Source: Triplophysa rosa (taxonomy: Eukaryota > Chordata > Actinopteri > Cypriniformes > Nemacheilidae). From it: a stretch of 64,000 bases of DNA. Positions 54,094-64,000 of the stretch are shown here, one piece after another; positions within the stretch are counted from its first letter, which is position 1, and each line of letters begins with the position of its first letter. The notes beneath the pieces were generated by a model. It did not search any database, was not told where the DNA came from, and saw only the letters and a list, made by a program, of their open reading frames with translations. Position numbers and translations under genes: made by a program. Location: assembly GCF_024868665.1 (NCBI RefSeq), contig NW_026634125.1, positions 25,813 to 89,812 on the forward strand, written 5' to 3'.

Positions 54094-54911
54094 TAGGGAT
54101 GGGCGATACCACAATTTTTTATTCGATACGATACCGATACTTTTTCTTGAAATGTTACCGATACCGATGCCGATGCTTTTTTAAAATAAAAATCTAATTA
54201 CAATTAAAAAAACAAATTACATACTTGTACTGGCTACTAATAACAAATTTATTAAAAAAGCAATTTAAACAAATAAATAAAATGTTTAAACAACCTTCTT
54301 ACAAAAATATTGATTAAATAACATAAATCATAATAAAATGAACAAAAAAATGTGCATATTTTCACTGTCTTCTTATTTTTAAACAGGCCATTTTTCTTAG
54401 GCTTTAACATTCTTTTTGTAGTATTACATACAGTATTTAAAAAAATATATATATATTGATTAACTAGCAAAAATCTTGATATACAATTAACAAAATTACA
54501 AACAACATAAACTGTGCATACTTTCACTTGTGTTTCACTTCAATTGCTGATTAAGAATTCCTTATCTTTAAATTGTAGATTAGAGTTTAAGAAAAGCAAC
54601 ATGTCAACATCTCCTCTGTTTGATGCGGAAGTGTGCAACGCATGCGTGTTGTGTATGTGTACGTGCCTGAATATCACGTGACCGCGTCGCTCGCGCTGCG
54701 CAGCCGGAGACCGATCCGTGTGTGACGTCAAACTGCCGCGAGAGCTACTTTCATAACATAGCGTCACTGATCGGCATGCGCAGAGCTAACATTTAGTTAT
54801 GCTGAAACTATTAATGTAATTAACAAGATAATCGATACTTTTCAGAAAATATCGATACCTAAATAGCAGCTTTTGAATATCGATACTGCAGCATCGATGT
54901 GCACATCCCTA
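54094..54911. mobile_element. 818-bp hAT-type element
   Basis: It begins TAGGGATGGGCGATACC and ends ATGTGCACATCCCTA, with a perfect 8-bp target duplication GTCTGCAG (54,086-54,093 and 54,912-54,919). Both ends have many ATCGATAC/CGATACC words. It has no transposase. A GC-rich patch (54,640-54,740) lies in the interior. Confidence 0.95.
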
Positions 54912-55179
54912 GTCTGCAGCCTCCCCATATAGTTCGGGTATCGGCTGTCAATGAGCTAAAAGGCTGAGACAGGTAAATGACTTGTTTTTTAAAGTTCTAT
55001 TGCTTTATGAGTGCTTTACTTATTCAGTAGTCGTTATCATCTCATCTGTATAGTATGGGTTGTAATCGTGGCGAGGGCGCTCTCGGTTCTAATAATCTTT
55101 AAACCAAAAAAAGCTGCGTAACTGTATTTCATTTTTCCTGCAGTGACAATACAGTTCTATTCTATTCTATTTGGAGCTA

Positions 55180-55690
55180 TTCATTAGCCTGCTGATTAAA
55201 GCTCCAGTTCCAGCTGATTAAAAGCAGCCCCAAAGCATGATGCTGCCACCTCCATGCTTTGCTGTGGGGTTGGTGTTCTTTTGGGGATGTGATATGATGT
55301 GCTGTGTTTTTTTTGCACCACACGTGTCTTGGTATTATGGCCAAAAACTTTGACTTTATTTTCATAACATTTTTCCACATGGTTTTGGGAGATTTAATGT
55401 ATATTTTTGCTAACTTTAGCCAGGCTTGGATGTTTGTTTTGGTTATAAGAGGTTGCCATCCCAAATAGCCCAGAAGAATTGGGGAGATTGTTGTCATATG
55501 TAAAGAACAAAATTCGCCAGAAAATCTTGCAGTTCTTTTAATGTTGGTGCAGGCCCCTTACCAGTTTTCTCTTGGTCTTTTAATCAATTTTAGGGGGATG
55601 CCTGGTCTTAGTAATGTCACTGTTGCGCCATATTTTCTCCACTTGTTGATTATTGTCTTTTCAATGTTCCGTGGTATATTTAAATGTTTT
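55180..55690 (-). pseudogene. Tc1 transposase fragment
   Basis: On the minus strand, from 55,690 down, the reading includes NIPRNIEKTIINKWRKYGA (helix-turn-helix part), then GYLGWQPLITKTNIQAWLK and [11 protein letters not shown] with [15 protein letters not shown]. Stops and shifts are frequent and the terminal repeats are not recognisable. This is a different Tc1 family from the element at 1,654. Confidence 0.87.
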
Positions 55691-56126
55691 TGAAACCCTC
55701 TCCTGATATATTTTTCAACAGTTGGGTCCCGTTTCTGCTGAATAAGCTTACATCTATTCTAATTGGATGTTACAAAGCTGATTTCAGAAAAAATCCTTGG
55801 GGAATATTTTTTATTTTCCCCCTAAATGATTCTAATTGTTATTCACTTTATTATACAGGTTGCAATTTCACAATAAAGGTGGAACAGGTTCCGACATGAT
55901 TCATCATGGTTTCATTTTTTACATGACAAAAACTTGCAATTTTAACACTGTATGTAGACTTTTCCTCTGTCAAAAATACATTAGCGCCATTGTTTTGTCT
56001 CAAAATGTAAAAAATTATGTCCCAAACGTAATGGTTTTTAAGGCATGTTTGTAAAAACGACTTGAATCTCTTTATTTAAATCTTATCCCTATCTGACAAA
56101 CCATCATAAAGTGACAGTTTTAAGTT

Positions 56127-56266
56127 GACAACTTCAAGCTTGTTTAGCTCGCTTCGTGGCACAGACCTCTAATCAGCCAGAATCCTTTTTACAAGGCTGT
56201 ACTCAAAGGATTCTGGCAGACTAGAGGCCTGTGGCATGAAGCGAGCTGAACAAGCTCAAAGTTGTC
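56127..56266. repeat. Near-perfect palindromic MITE, 140 bp
   Basis: GACAACTTCAAGCTTGTTTAGCTCGCTTC... to CAGAATCCTTT is mirrored by AAAGGATTCTG... to GAAGCGAGCTGAACAAGCTC...GTTGTC. The arms of about 60 bp are separated by about 18 bases. It would form a long hairpin. Confidence 0.93.
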
Positions 56267-56315
56267 TAGCCAGTCTACTCGGCAAACTGCCACACTTTAG
56301 ATGCCTTACATCTAT

Positions 56316-56425
56316 CTCTTTGGTTTTCTTGCAAAGCAGCTCGGAATGGCTTTCCTGAGTCAAAGCACCTATTTGATTTGTTCAGCAGACATTCGCACGT
56401 TCCATTCTCCTCCATTGTGGACGAG
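56316..56425 (-). pseudogene. Second CACTA transposase scrap
   Basis: It matches the transposase at about 52,070-52,190 (TTTTCTTGCAAAGCAGCTCGGAATGGCTTTCCTGAGT, CAGCAGACATTCGCAC) with roughly 85% identity. It covers only about 110 bp, so an additional copy of the family was once here. Confidence 0.85.
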
Positions 56426-58479
56426 TCACTAATCCAGTGGTTTTGGATTTGCAGAGGATTTCAGCCATGTTTGGTTTGTTATTTATTTTGAATACCGAAT
56501 TGCATTAATCATGTGTGCGTGTGTGTATACATATGAATAATTTTGGTCTTGTTTCTTGGTTCAGATATTAATTTTAAAAATTCCTCTCATATCTTATTTT
56601 TGAGTGCACTTTTGAGATGAGCATTAACTTGGCCAAGACATAAGTTGTTTATGTAGGTGTTATCAACTACTGTGCAAGCCACAGGCTAATTTGCATGCCC
56701 TTCTGTACATTTCTTTATTTCTGTACCTTCATGACGTTATGCACTCATGATATCCTGAGCTCTGCTTTATCTATTTGGGTGATTCTCACGAAACCACTGA
56801 AACATCATGGCAGTAAAGATTTGAATTGTAAAATTCAGTAACACAAAAAATTATCGTAATAAATATAATTGTGTGCTGTACCTTGTATTAAACATAATTT
56901 TGACATATAGGAATGAATTATTTATGTATTTTATGGCTTTTTCTGTGGAAATTCTCATAACTGTAGCGTATCCTGATTTGTCTGAGTGCATTCTATGTTG
57001 TAATTTAAACAGAGTAAAATTAAAATGTTGTGAAAAACAACTGGATGTAAGATTGTTGATGCAAGTGTTTTTAAGAAAATCATGTTTGACATCTTGAGGA
57101 TCGCCCATTTACCATTGCTCTTTTAGGTACCTTGTACTGAACTGTTTTTTTATATTCCCTTCAAAAGGTCATCAATTGCAATGCTATTTGTTATTATATT
57201 TGTTAAAAATGTGATAATTTATAACGCATTCTCCAAAGTTTCTTTTATGTAAGATCTTTTGGCTCAACTTCCTGTTTTTTTCCCAAATTAAATTTGCAGT
57301 CTTGTTGTCACTTTTCAAAAAAATAAATGAAATACCATTTTGATTGCTGTCTGATTGTTAATTAGCGTTGTTGACATATTAGGAGTGCTGAAGTGTTTAG
57401 CATCTCAAATTTTATTATGGCTTTAAGAGTGGCTTAAAAATGCAATTATGTGCCATACAACCAAATTATGAAATATAGAAACTATAGAAGTTTGTAAATG
57501 TAATTTGCTATTTTGTTTCCACTATATTTGATATAAATAAAATATCTCTAGCTGTCAAGGAAGAGGGCTTTTTTCTGGTCATGTGTAATGAATTGTAATG
57601 AATGATGAATTAAAGCAATTCTGAAAGTTAAATGGAGCTTAAAATGCATTTTAAGAAGAAAAGCATGTGCAAAGTTTATTTACTAGTGTTTCCCAATCCT
57701 GCTCAATGGGCCTGTTCACACGCATTTTAGTCTGTTCACACGCTCACACGTACTTCTCATGCTGATAAATAAGTGATAGCTTATTGAAATGGTGAACTGC
57801 TGTTTTACTTAGCTTTAGTCTATTTTGCGAGTGAAACTTGTTTTCCGGCTGCATTGAGTCCATCAAACTAGATGCAGACTTGTGGATGCCGAATCCTGTT
57901 ATTTACACGTGTCATCTGGCTGTTCTGTGTGCGTGAGTGAATGAACTGCACAGTTTAACGTGCTACACGTGTGATGCTCATAAATTTGTCTGCGTCTGTG
58001 CTGAATGAGGACATGGAATTCACCTCCAGAGTTGCTCTGAGAGTTTATTTCACGAACATGTTATTGTTTGAGTGAAGAAACAGACATAGTAAAAAATAAG
58101 CGTCTTCCGACAACCTGCCAAAATAAAAGTCATAGGCTATATATTACTATTTAATAGTAAAAAAAAGAAACTAAAACTAATTTATATAAACTAAATGCAT
58201 CATGCATAAGCTGAAGTTAGTTGTTTACCTTTGAAATGATTCTTTCTATTTTTATTCATGTTTCTTATTTATATATTTGTATTATATTGCATTTTGAATT
58301 TAATATGGCAATGGAATGTACTAAATGGGTTTAGTTTTCACAGATATTAATGCATGCAATTTCAACAATAAAAACTTGAATTGTTCTAAAAAAGAAACAA
58401 ATTAGTTGTTTTACTCATTTTAAGAGAGCTGTCTTATTTTCTAAATGTATTGCTTTTTAATAAAGAAAAAGTACTTATT
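56426..58479. other. AT-rich stretch without recognisable gene
   Basis: Two kilobases of AT-rich DNA with no homologous coding and no clear repeat ends. It may be old, diverged repeat or intergenic host DNA. Confidence 0.5.
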
Positions 58480-58553
58480 ATCCGAATACCCGATTAATCG
58501 ATGGAAATTCAGTAGAATACTCGTTTAGTAAAAGAACCGATAGCTGCAGCCCT
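58480..58553. repeat. Right end of a hAT-type element
   Basis: CCGATTAATCGATGG...GAATACTCG...CGATAGCTGCAGCCCTA is the terminal region of a common fish hAT family. No matching left end was found nearby, so it is truncated. Confidence 0.7.
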
Positions 58554-58599
58554 AAACTCAATTGCAAGAATGTGACATGATTTTCAGATAAACTGCTAT

Positions 58600-59394
58600 T
58601 TTTCTACTATTATTATTTGGATTGACAGCTCCCTGACCAGGAAGTCGATATTGAAGACAGTGCAGCGGATTAGAGAGCAATATGCTTGCGGTTTTCTGTA
58701 TTGTATTGTTTTAGTGTTTGTACTTAAATTTATTTATTATTTTCTTAGTATATTAGCAGGGTTGCCAACTTTCACGCACTTAAAAGTAGGACACTCTGTT
58801 CCAGGCTCTATCACGCCGTAACAACAAGCCAACGTCGAGCAAATACAGGATAGCTATCCATATTCACATGCAACTTTACGTGGGTTTAGAGGCTGTCAGG
58901 ACAGCAGTCTATAATTTATCATTACAATGATATCAGGAAAACGAAATTCCTAGTGAGTTTTGAGGATATATACAATAAAGTGTTATGCTTCCAGTTCATA
59001 TTTATAATTTATAGATTATAATCGTGGTGGCATTTCATGTATTGTTTCTATCTTTAAATGTTTGTTTATATTTTAAGAAGTCTCTCTTCTGCTTTCCTTT
59101 AACCTGTTTTATGTAGGTGTGTAAATACATAATGAAATTGTTGTTCACAAGAGGCAGACGAAAGTAATAAAACATTCTAAAGGCATCTAATTGTGTCACC
59201 TTATGAATTTGTTTTGTTGTAGCGTTTAAAAAACATAAATGTCATTTGAATGTATTGGTACTCTTTTATGAGGTGTACTTTCTGTGAATGTAAAGAAAGG
59301 GGTATAATACTGTACATTTACCATGAGTTTAAAAAGAAAGATACAGTACTTGACTTATAAGTGGACTTAATTCGTTAAAAGGAGACTGTATGCA
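58600..59394. other. Unassigned stretch left of the LTR-like unit
   Basis: No gene recognised. AT-rich, with short runs such as GAGGATATATACAATAAAG. Confidence 0.45.
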
Positions 59395-60811
59395 TGTAAA
59401 GGTTTCAGCACCTCCGGCCACGCCCCCCATGTCGTCACCGCCAGCTCGCTTCACCCGTTCCCTCTCCCCGGAGTTCTGAACTCAGTTTCCCAGCATGCAC
59501 CGCACATCCACCATTTTTGATTAGTCCACACCTGCATCACATCATCAGGATTCTATTTAAGTTTGCACCTTTTTGTTCTTCCGTGTTCAGTCTTGTTGTC
59601 TTCACTGCAATTCTTTACCCCGATAAGTATACTTACCTGTTTTTGAAATACTTATACTTACCTGTTTTTGGATATTCCTGTTTTTGAAATACTTACCTGT
59701 TTTTGGATATTCCTGTTTTTGAAATACTTACCTGTTTTTGGATATTCCTGTTTTTGAAATACTTACCTGTTTTTGGATATTCCTGTTTTTGAAATACTTA
59801 CCTGTTTTTGGATATTCCTGTTTTTGAAATACTTACCTGTTTTTGGATATTCCTGTTTTTGAAATACTTACCTGTTTTTGGATATTCCTGTTTTTGAAAT
59901 ACTTACCTGTTTTTGGATATTCCTGTTTTTGAAATACTTACCTGTTTTTGGATATTCCTGTTTTTGAAATACTTACCTGTTTTTGGATATTCCTGTTTTT
60001 TGAAATACTTACCTGTTTTTGGATATTCCTGTTTTTGAAATACTTACCTGTTTTTGGATATTCCTGTTTTTGAAATACTTACCTGTTTTTGGATATTCCT
60101 GTTTTTTGAAATACTTACCTGTTTTTGGATATTCCTGTTTTTGAAATACTTACCTGTTTTTGGATATTCCTGTTTTTGAAATACTTACCTGTTTTTGGAT
60201 ATTCCTGTTTTTGAAATACTTACCTGTTTTTGGATATTCCTGTTTTTGAAATACTTACCTGTTTTTGGATATTCCTGTTTTTGAAATACTTACCTGTTTT
60301 TGGATATTCCTGTTTTTGAAATACTTACCTGTTTTTGGATATTCCTGTTTTTGAAATACTTACCTGTTTTTGGATATTCCTGTTTTTGAAATACTTACCT
60401 GTTTTTGGATATTCCTGTTTTTGAAATACTTACCTGTTTTTGGATATTCCTGTTTTTAAATACTTACCTGTTTTTGGATATTCCTGTTTTTAAATACTTA
60501 CCTGTTTTTGGATATTCCTGTTTTTAAATACTTACCTGTTTTTGGATATTCCTGTTTTTGAAATACTTACCTGTTTTTGGATATTCCTGTTTTTTTTTAA
60601 ATACTTACCTGTTTTTGGATATTCCTGTTTTTTTTTTAAATACTTACCTGTTTTTGGATATTCCTGTTTTTTTTTTAAATACTTACCTGTTTTTGGATAT
60701 TCCTGTTTTTTTTTAAATACTTACCTGTTTTTGGATATTCCTGTTTTTGAAATAAACTCCTTTTTCTTATCTACCTCCGTGGTGTGCTCTCCGTCTACCA
60801 GAACCCTGACA
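59395..60811 (+). repeat. LTR-like unit containing a minisatellite
   Basis: The left part has features of an LTR: CCCAGCATGCACC, CACACCTGCATCACATCATC and CTATTTAAG (TATA-like). After the minisatellite come AATAAA (60,752 region) and the terminal ACCCTGACA. The array therefore lies where R/U5 would be transcribed. No retrotransposon interior adjoins it. Its boundaries are approximate. Confidence 0.55.
59626..60752. repeat. 35-bp minisatellite, 32 units
   Basis: The unit is GAAATACTTACCTG plus TTTTTGGATATTCCTGTTTTT, repeated head to tail with very little variation. I counted 32 occurrences of ACTTACCTG. Late units differ in the length of the T run (five to nine). Every unit carries, on the minus strand, CAGGTAAGTATTT, the consensus 5' splice site. 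The open frame read through the last units is an artefact. Confidence 0.96.
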
Positions 60812-61264
60812 ATGCAAGCGCGACATCATCATCCTCCTCCTCAGCTCGGAAAGAGCAAATGAAAAATCTAGAAGCGAATTCAAAACTATTATTTGCAAAA
60901 ACAAAACTTAGAAAATTGTAAAGAAAAATTGCAGTTTATTTGAAAATCATGTCACATTCTTGCAATTGAGTTTATTGTTTTCATTATCAAAGTGTTTTTT
61001 TTTCTTTCTTATTGTATATTTTTGTTCGTTTTTTTAAAGTTTGTGTTCATTTTTATTGACACACAAATAATCCCATAGTTATCATTGTCCTAAAGGATAG
61101 AGCATTTGCTTAGGTTAGGCTTAAAGAAAATCAGCATAATTGCTTTTTCTCTCCAAAAACATTTCATTGGAGATGCTAGGCTCTTGCTTTTATTTTGTAT
61201 TGAGAATTGTTTAAAAAAAGTGGTATGATTTTGGTTTTGTTTAACCAGGATTTAAAAACAACAA
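60812..61264. other. Spacer before ERV3
   Basis: AT-rich, no gene. It contains the right copy of a 43-bp inverted repeat (60,931-60,973). Confidence 0.5.
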
Positions 61265-61690
61265 CATTGTTAAGGTAGATCCAACATTATGGTCTCAATA
61301 CAAAGACGAATCTGGTCTAACCCCTCTACAAGGCAACGTTGAAAATATGAATTCCAGTGTACGTGAAGCAATACCCATTGTCACCGGAAAAGGTTGAGGG
61401 TTTTCCATCTATTCTTGACAATTTTCTGAAAATTGTTTTCATTTTTCACTCACTATATAACACATCAATCAACCATTTCAGGAAAGCTGAAGGAACAAGT
61501 TGAGGGCAATTAACTCATTAATAATTCCTCTGGCCCTGATTGTGCCTGATGTGCCAACCGTGCTGAATTCTATGCTGCATAACCGCAAATGTTTTACTGA
61601 TGTATGTGCTGCATTCTTTTCCATCCCCGTCCATGCAGATGCTCAGCCTTTGTTTTCATTAACGTTTAAAGGTGCGCTGGACAAAACTGG
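61265..61690 (+). pseudogene. pol: ERV3 pol: start of reverse transcriptase
   Basis: The reading begins in the protease-RT linker (VDPTLWSQYKDESGLTPL), then a damaged RT N-terminus, then the frame at 61,500-61,742, which includes RKCFTDVCAAFFSIPVHADAQPLFSLTFKG. This is the block around the first catalytic aspartate of retroviral RT; the position reads TDV and is one residue short. Similarity stops at about 61,690. Confidence 0.8.
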
Positions 61691-62569
61691 CTCAGAATTT
61701 CATTGTTGGCCCAGCTGTATTTTCTGCTGCAGTGAAACGTAAGCTTCAACTTAGCCTAGTTTTGACTTAAATGGGCACTAAGTTACAACTTAAGCAGTAC
61801 TAAATATTTCACCATTCAACTTAGTTGAAGCGTACGGAAGCCTCCCGTCAGAAGTAACTGTAGGAATAAAATAGCAGACTCACTGAACTGACTGAAAAAG
61901 CTCTTGTTTCACTCGACATTCTTCAATGATTTACACACATGATAATGTTGACATTTACAGTCACTTACCTTTTAAAATAGAGAACATTATGTGATGACAT
62001 TACATTATTAGTGGCTCTAACAAGAACAAGACCTAGTGCGCCTCCATGTGTATATCTGCCTGTGTTGTGCACGTCAAAATAAATTCATCTTATTTTATTT
62101 CTTTGGCGGTTGGCAGTAAAATGAAATCACCCATATTACATGTCATTTATTATGATTTTATTGGGCTGTATTGTTTTTAATCAGCATTTGTTTATTAATC
62201 TTGTTTAATTTGAAATATTTAATAAAATACCTTTTATGTTATTCATGATTAGGTAGTATTCTATTTCATAAAAACGTATTTTTACCGTTATTATGTGAGG
62301 TGAAATAAATTTAAATCAAGAACGTTTTGAAATTCACAACATTTTAACAACCTTTTCTCACAAATTTAAAGGCTGCTATTGGACTGTTAAAGGTAAACGT
62401 AATATTATGCGACTACGCATTACTTTACAGAGATTTTACAAACTACTAGCTACGTACTGCCGTAAAAGCAATGGTGCAACCGAATAACGTACAGAGTTAG
62501 TTACAAACTAGCTAGTAGTTACTAAGCATCTGGTGGGAACTTTACGTTCACTTTAAGAAAGAACTTACA
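61691..62569. other. Foreign or decayed stretch splitting ERV3 RT
   Basis: No pol-like reading in about 0.9 kb. It contains AACTTAG- and GTAAACG-type words but no recognisable ends. An insertion plus deletion is likely. Confidence 0.45.
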
Positions 62570-63430
62570 AATGGCTGGTGCAACCCTACCCTGGACACTA
62601 TAACCAACATGCCATCCACGCTATGTGTCCTGAAATATGACCTCATGATCTCAGCCGAAACTGAGTCTGACTGTTTACAAACCTGAATTGTCGTTTGCAA
62701 TTTGCTTGCGAGAGCTGGATTTAAAGCCTCTAACGAGAAACAGCAGTGGGTGCAACCCAAAGTCCATTACCTGGGCCACGTCATCTCACAAGGCCAGAAG
62801 GCCATTTCAGCTGAGAGGGTGCAGCTGATAAAGACTATACGTACTCCTGAAACTGTGACACAGCTACAAAGCTTTTTGAAGTTGGTGAATTATTGCCGTG
62901 CATGGATACTGAATGTGCATATCATCACAGGGGCCTGCGATGTATGATAAAACATGGCATGGGTCCAAGGGACTCATTGGTCTGGACTGCTGAAGCAGAA
63001 GAACATTTCCAAGCATTGAAGACTGCTATCACATGCGCCCCCACACTGAGGCTCCCAGACTATTCTAAACCATTTCACTTACATGCGGGGAGGCTGTGGG
63101 TGTTGCAATGGGGGTTCTGACCAGTTTCTTATTTACACAGGCAATTTCACCCAAAACACATTCATGGCATGCCTTCATGCTGTGGCTTCAGCGGCGGAGA
63201 TCGTTAGAATGGCTGAGAAAATGTGTTTTGTCACATCCTTTGATTTTGTACACCACACATCTGGTGGGTGTCATTTCGCACAATTTAAAGACACAGCACA
63301 CGACAGCCCAGAGGAGGTCAGGCTATGAAGCAACACTTCTAGCCACAGAAACTTGAACTATTAAGCCAACTTTATTTTTCCACTCCAGCAATTCAGTCAC
63401 TCCCTATCCACATTGATAACTGAAGTATAA
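62570..63430 (+). pseudogene. pol: ERV3 pol: reverse transcriptase C-terminus and connection
   Basis: The segment resumes with an LKYDLMISAETESDC stretch in which the catalytic YVDD box is reduced to Y-D, so two residues are gone. The frame 62,702-62,947 has VHYLGHVISQGQKAIS and VTQLQSFLKLVNYCRAW. Next, 62,893-63,120 has SLVWTAEAEEHFQALK and APTLRLPDYSKPFHLHA. Two overlapping frames at 63,083-63,356 hold the connection domain. At least three frameshifts are needed. It is a dead and old copy, distinct from ERV1. Confidence 0.85.
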
Positions 63431-63484
63431 TCTCATGATTGCATGAATGACACTGACACTGCGAGCTGCACTTCAGCCAGGGTC

Positions 63485-64000
63485 AGTGGCGGTTCTAGAC
63501 TACTGTAACTGGGGGGGGGGGGGCAAGCAGGGGCCACTTATGCTTTTAGGGGGCACACTAACATGTGTCATGATTAATTTTCAGTCATTTTTCACTGTCA
63601 TGTATTACTGTTTTCTCTAGAAGTAAACTAATGAGCTAATAAAACAAGTTCAGCTCAAATTAATGTTCCATGGTCATTTATTTCACAACACATTGTATAT
63701 AGTCAAAATAAAAATGACAACAATAATAACATTTAGGCACTTTTCTGCATCTTAAATGTACATACATAAATGAAAAACTACATGAATTTCAAAATTTTCA
63801 CATGTGATATATGTGGTTTTGGCACACTTTCACGTGGATGCCATGTTAACTAAACACTAATGTAAAAACTAAATGTTTTTCACATGGGATTTCAGGGTTA
63901 CAAAAGTTGTCTCTCTGGACAACTAAATCACCTTGCTGATGGGTCCTCTGTAGTAGTAAATATAGGGGACCTTGTGCCAAAATGATTGATGGTGGCCTTT
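63485..64000. repeat. Start of a hAT-type repeat with a G run
   Basis: CAGTGGCGGTTCTAGACTACTG at about 63,485 is the start of a fish hAT family with GGCGGTTCTAGA ends, followed by a run of 12 or more G. The other end lies outside the window. The remaining sequence is AT-rich with no gene. Confidence 0.6.

Noticed and set aside
59626..60752. CRISPR array
   Set aside because: The units are head-to-tail repeats without unique spacers, in an animal genome, with no cas genes.
60542..60862. 106-codon Phe/Leu-rich frame resembling a membrane protein
   Set aside because: It reads through the minisatellite, and its hydrophobicity comes from the T runs.

Overview
The window looks like teleost fish DNA, most probably cyprinid. 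It is AT-rich, intron-like DNA packed with fish repeat families: L2 LINE tails ending in a TATAAATAAAG(TTGAG)n-type end, a tRNA-derived SINE, Tc1 elements with inverted repeats of about 210 bp, hAT elements with exact 8-bp target duplications, an EnSpm/CACTA transposase, and retroviruses with fish-type envelopes. I see no bacterial features, no CRISPR array, no rRNA and no ordinary host gene. Almost every long reading frame belongs to a transposable element.

Left third (1-18,521): a stack of nested insertions on the + strand. Endogenous retrovirus ERV1 enters from the left edge (RT at 193-892, RNase H 8,086-9,039, integrase 9,040-9,762, envelope 9,762-13,133, two unassigned ORFs to 14,340, 3' LTR to about 15,777). 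Its pol is split by a 7.2-kb DNA element (893-8,085), which itself holds a Tc1 element and a 2.5-kb hAT element. Its env is split by a 1.2-kb hAT-type element, and its LTR by a SINE. Immediately after the ERV1 LTR comes the internal part of a second retrovirus, ERV2 (env to 17,448, 3' LTR ending at 18,521). ERV1 therefore appears to have landed inside ERV2, and ERV2 ends nine bases inside the 3' LTR of a Gypsy element.

Middle (18,522-30,117): a minus-strand Ty3/Gypsy retrotransposon with gag carrying a PNMA-like N-terminus, a GGGAAAC slippery site at the gag/pol overlap, a perfect 18-nt proline-tRNA-type primer site and a 1.13-kb 5' LTR. The middle of its pol is replaced by an IS3EU/integrase-like transposon exon, and the junction sits at the only ambiguous base. 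A second copy of that exon lies just outside the Gypsy. Next is a minus-strand L2-type LINE with an intact 700-residue RT frame.

Right of centre (30,118-45,300): a 4.8-kb element with inverted arms of more than 800 bp, rich in ACGCCG/CGGCGT palindromes and carrying a tRNA-like box A/box B segment. After it come a second copy of the ERV1-type LTR interrupted by a TG...CA insert with a 4-bp target duplication, a hAT inside a hAT, and a dead LINE with an RNase H domain.

Right third (45,300-64,000): on the minus strand lie a spliced DUF4806-type gene (six phase-consistent exons, 47,494 down to about 45,345) and a CACTA-type transposase (53,344 to 51,326). Two further exons of the DUF4806 type sit on the opposite strand. 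Further right are an 818-bp hAT element, Tc1 and CACTA scraps, a 1.1-kb 35-bp minisatellite carrying 32 consensus splice-donor motifs on its minus strand, and a third, badly damaged retroviral pol (ERV3).
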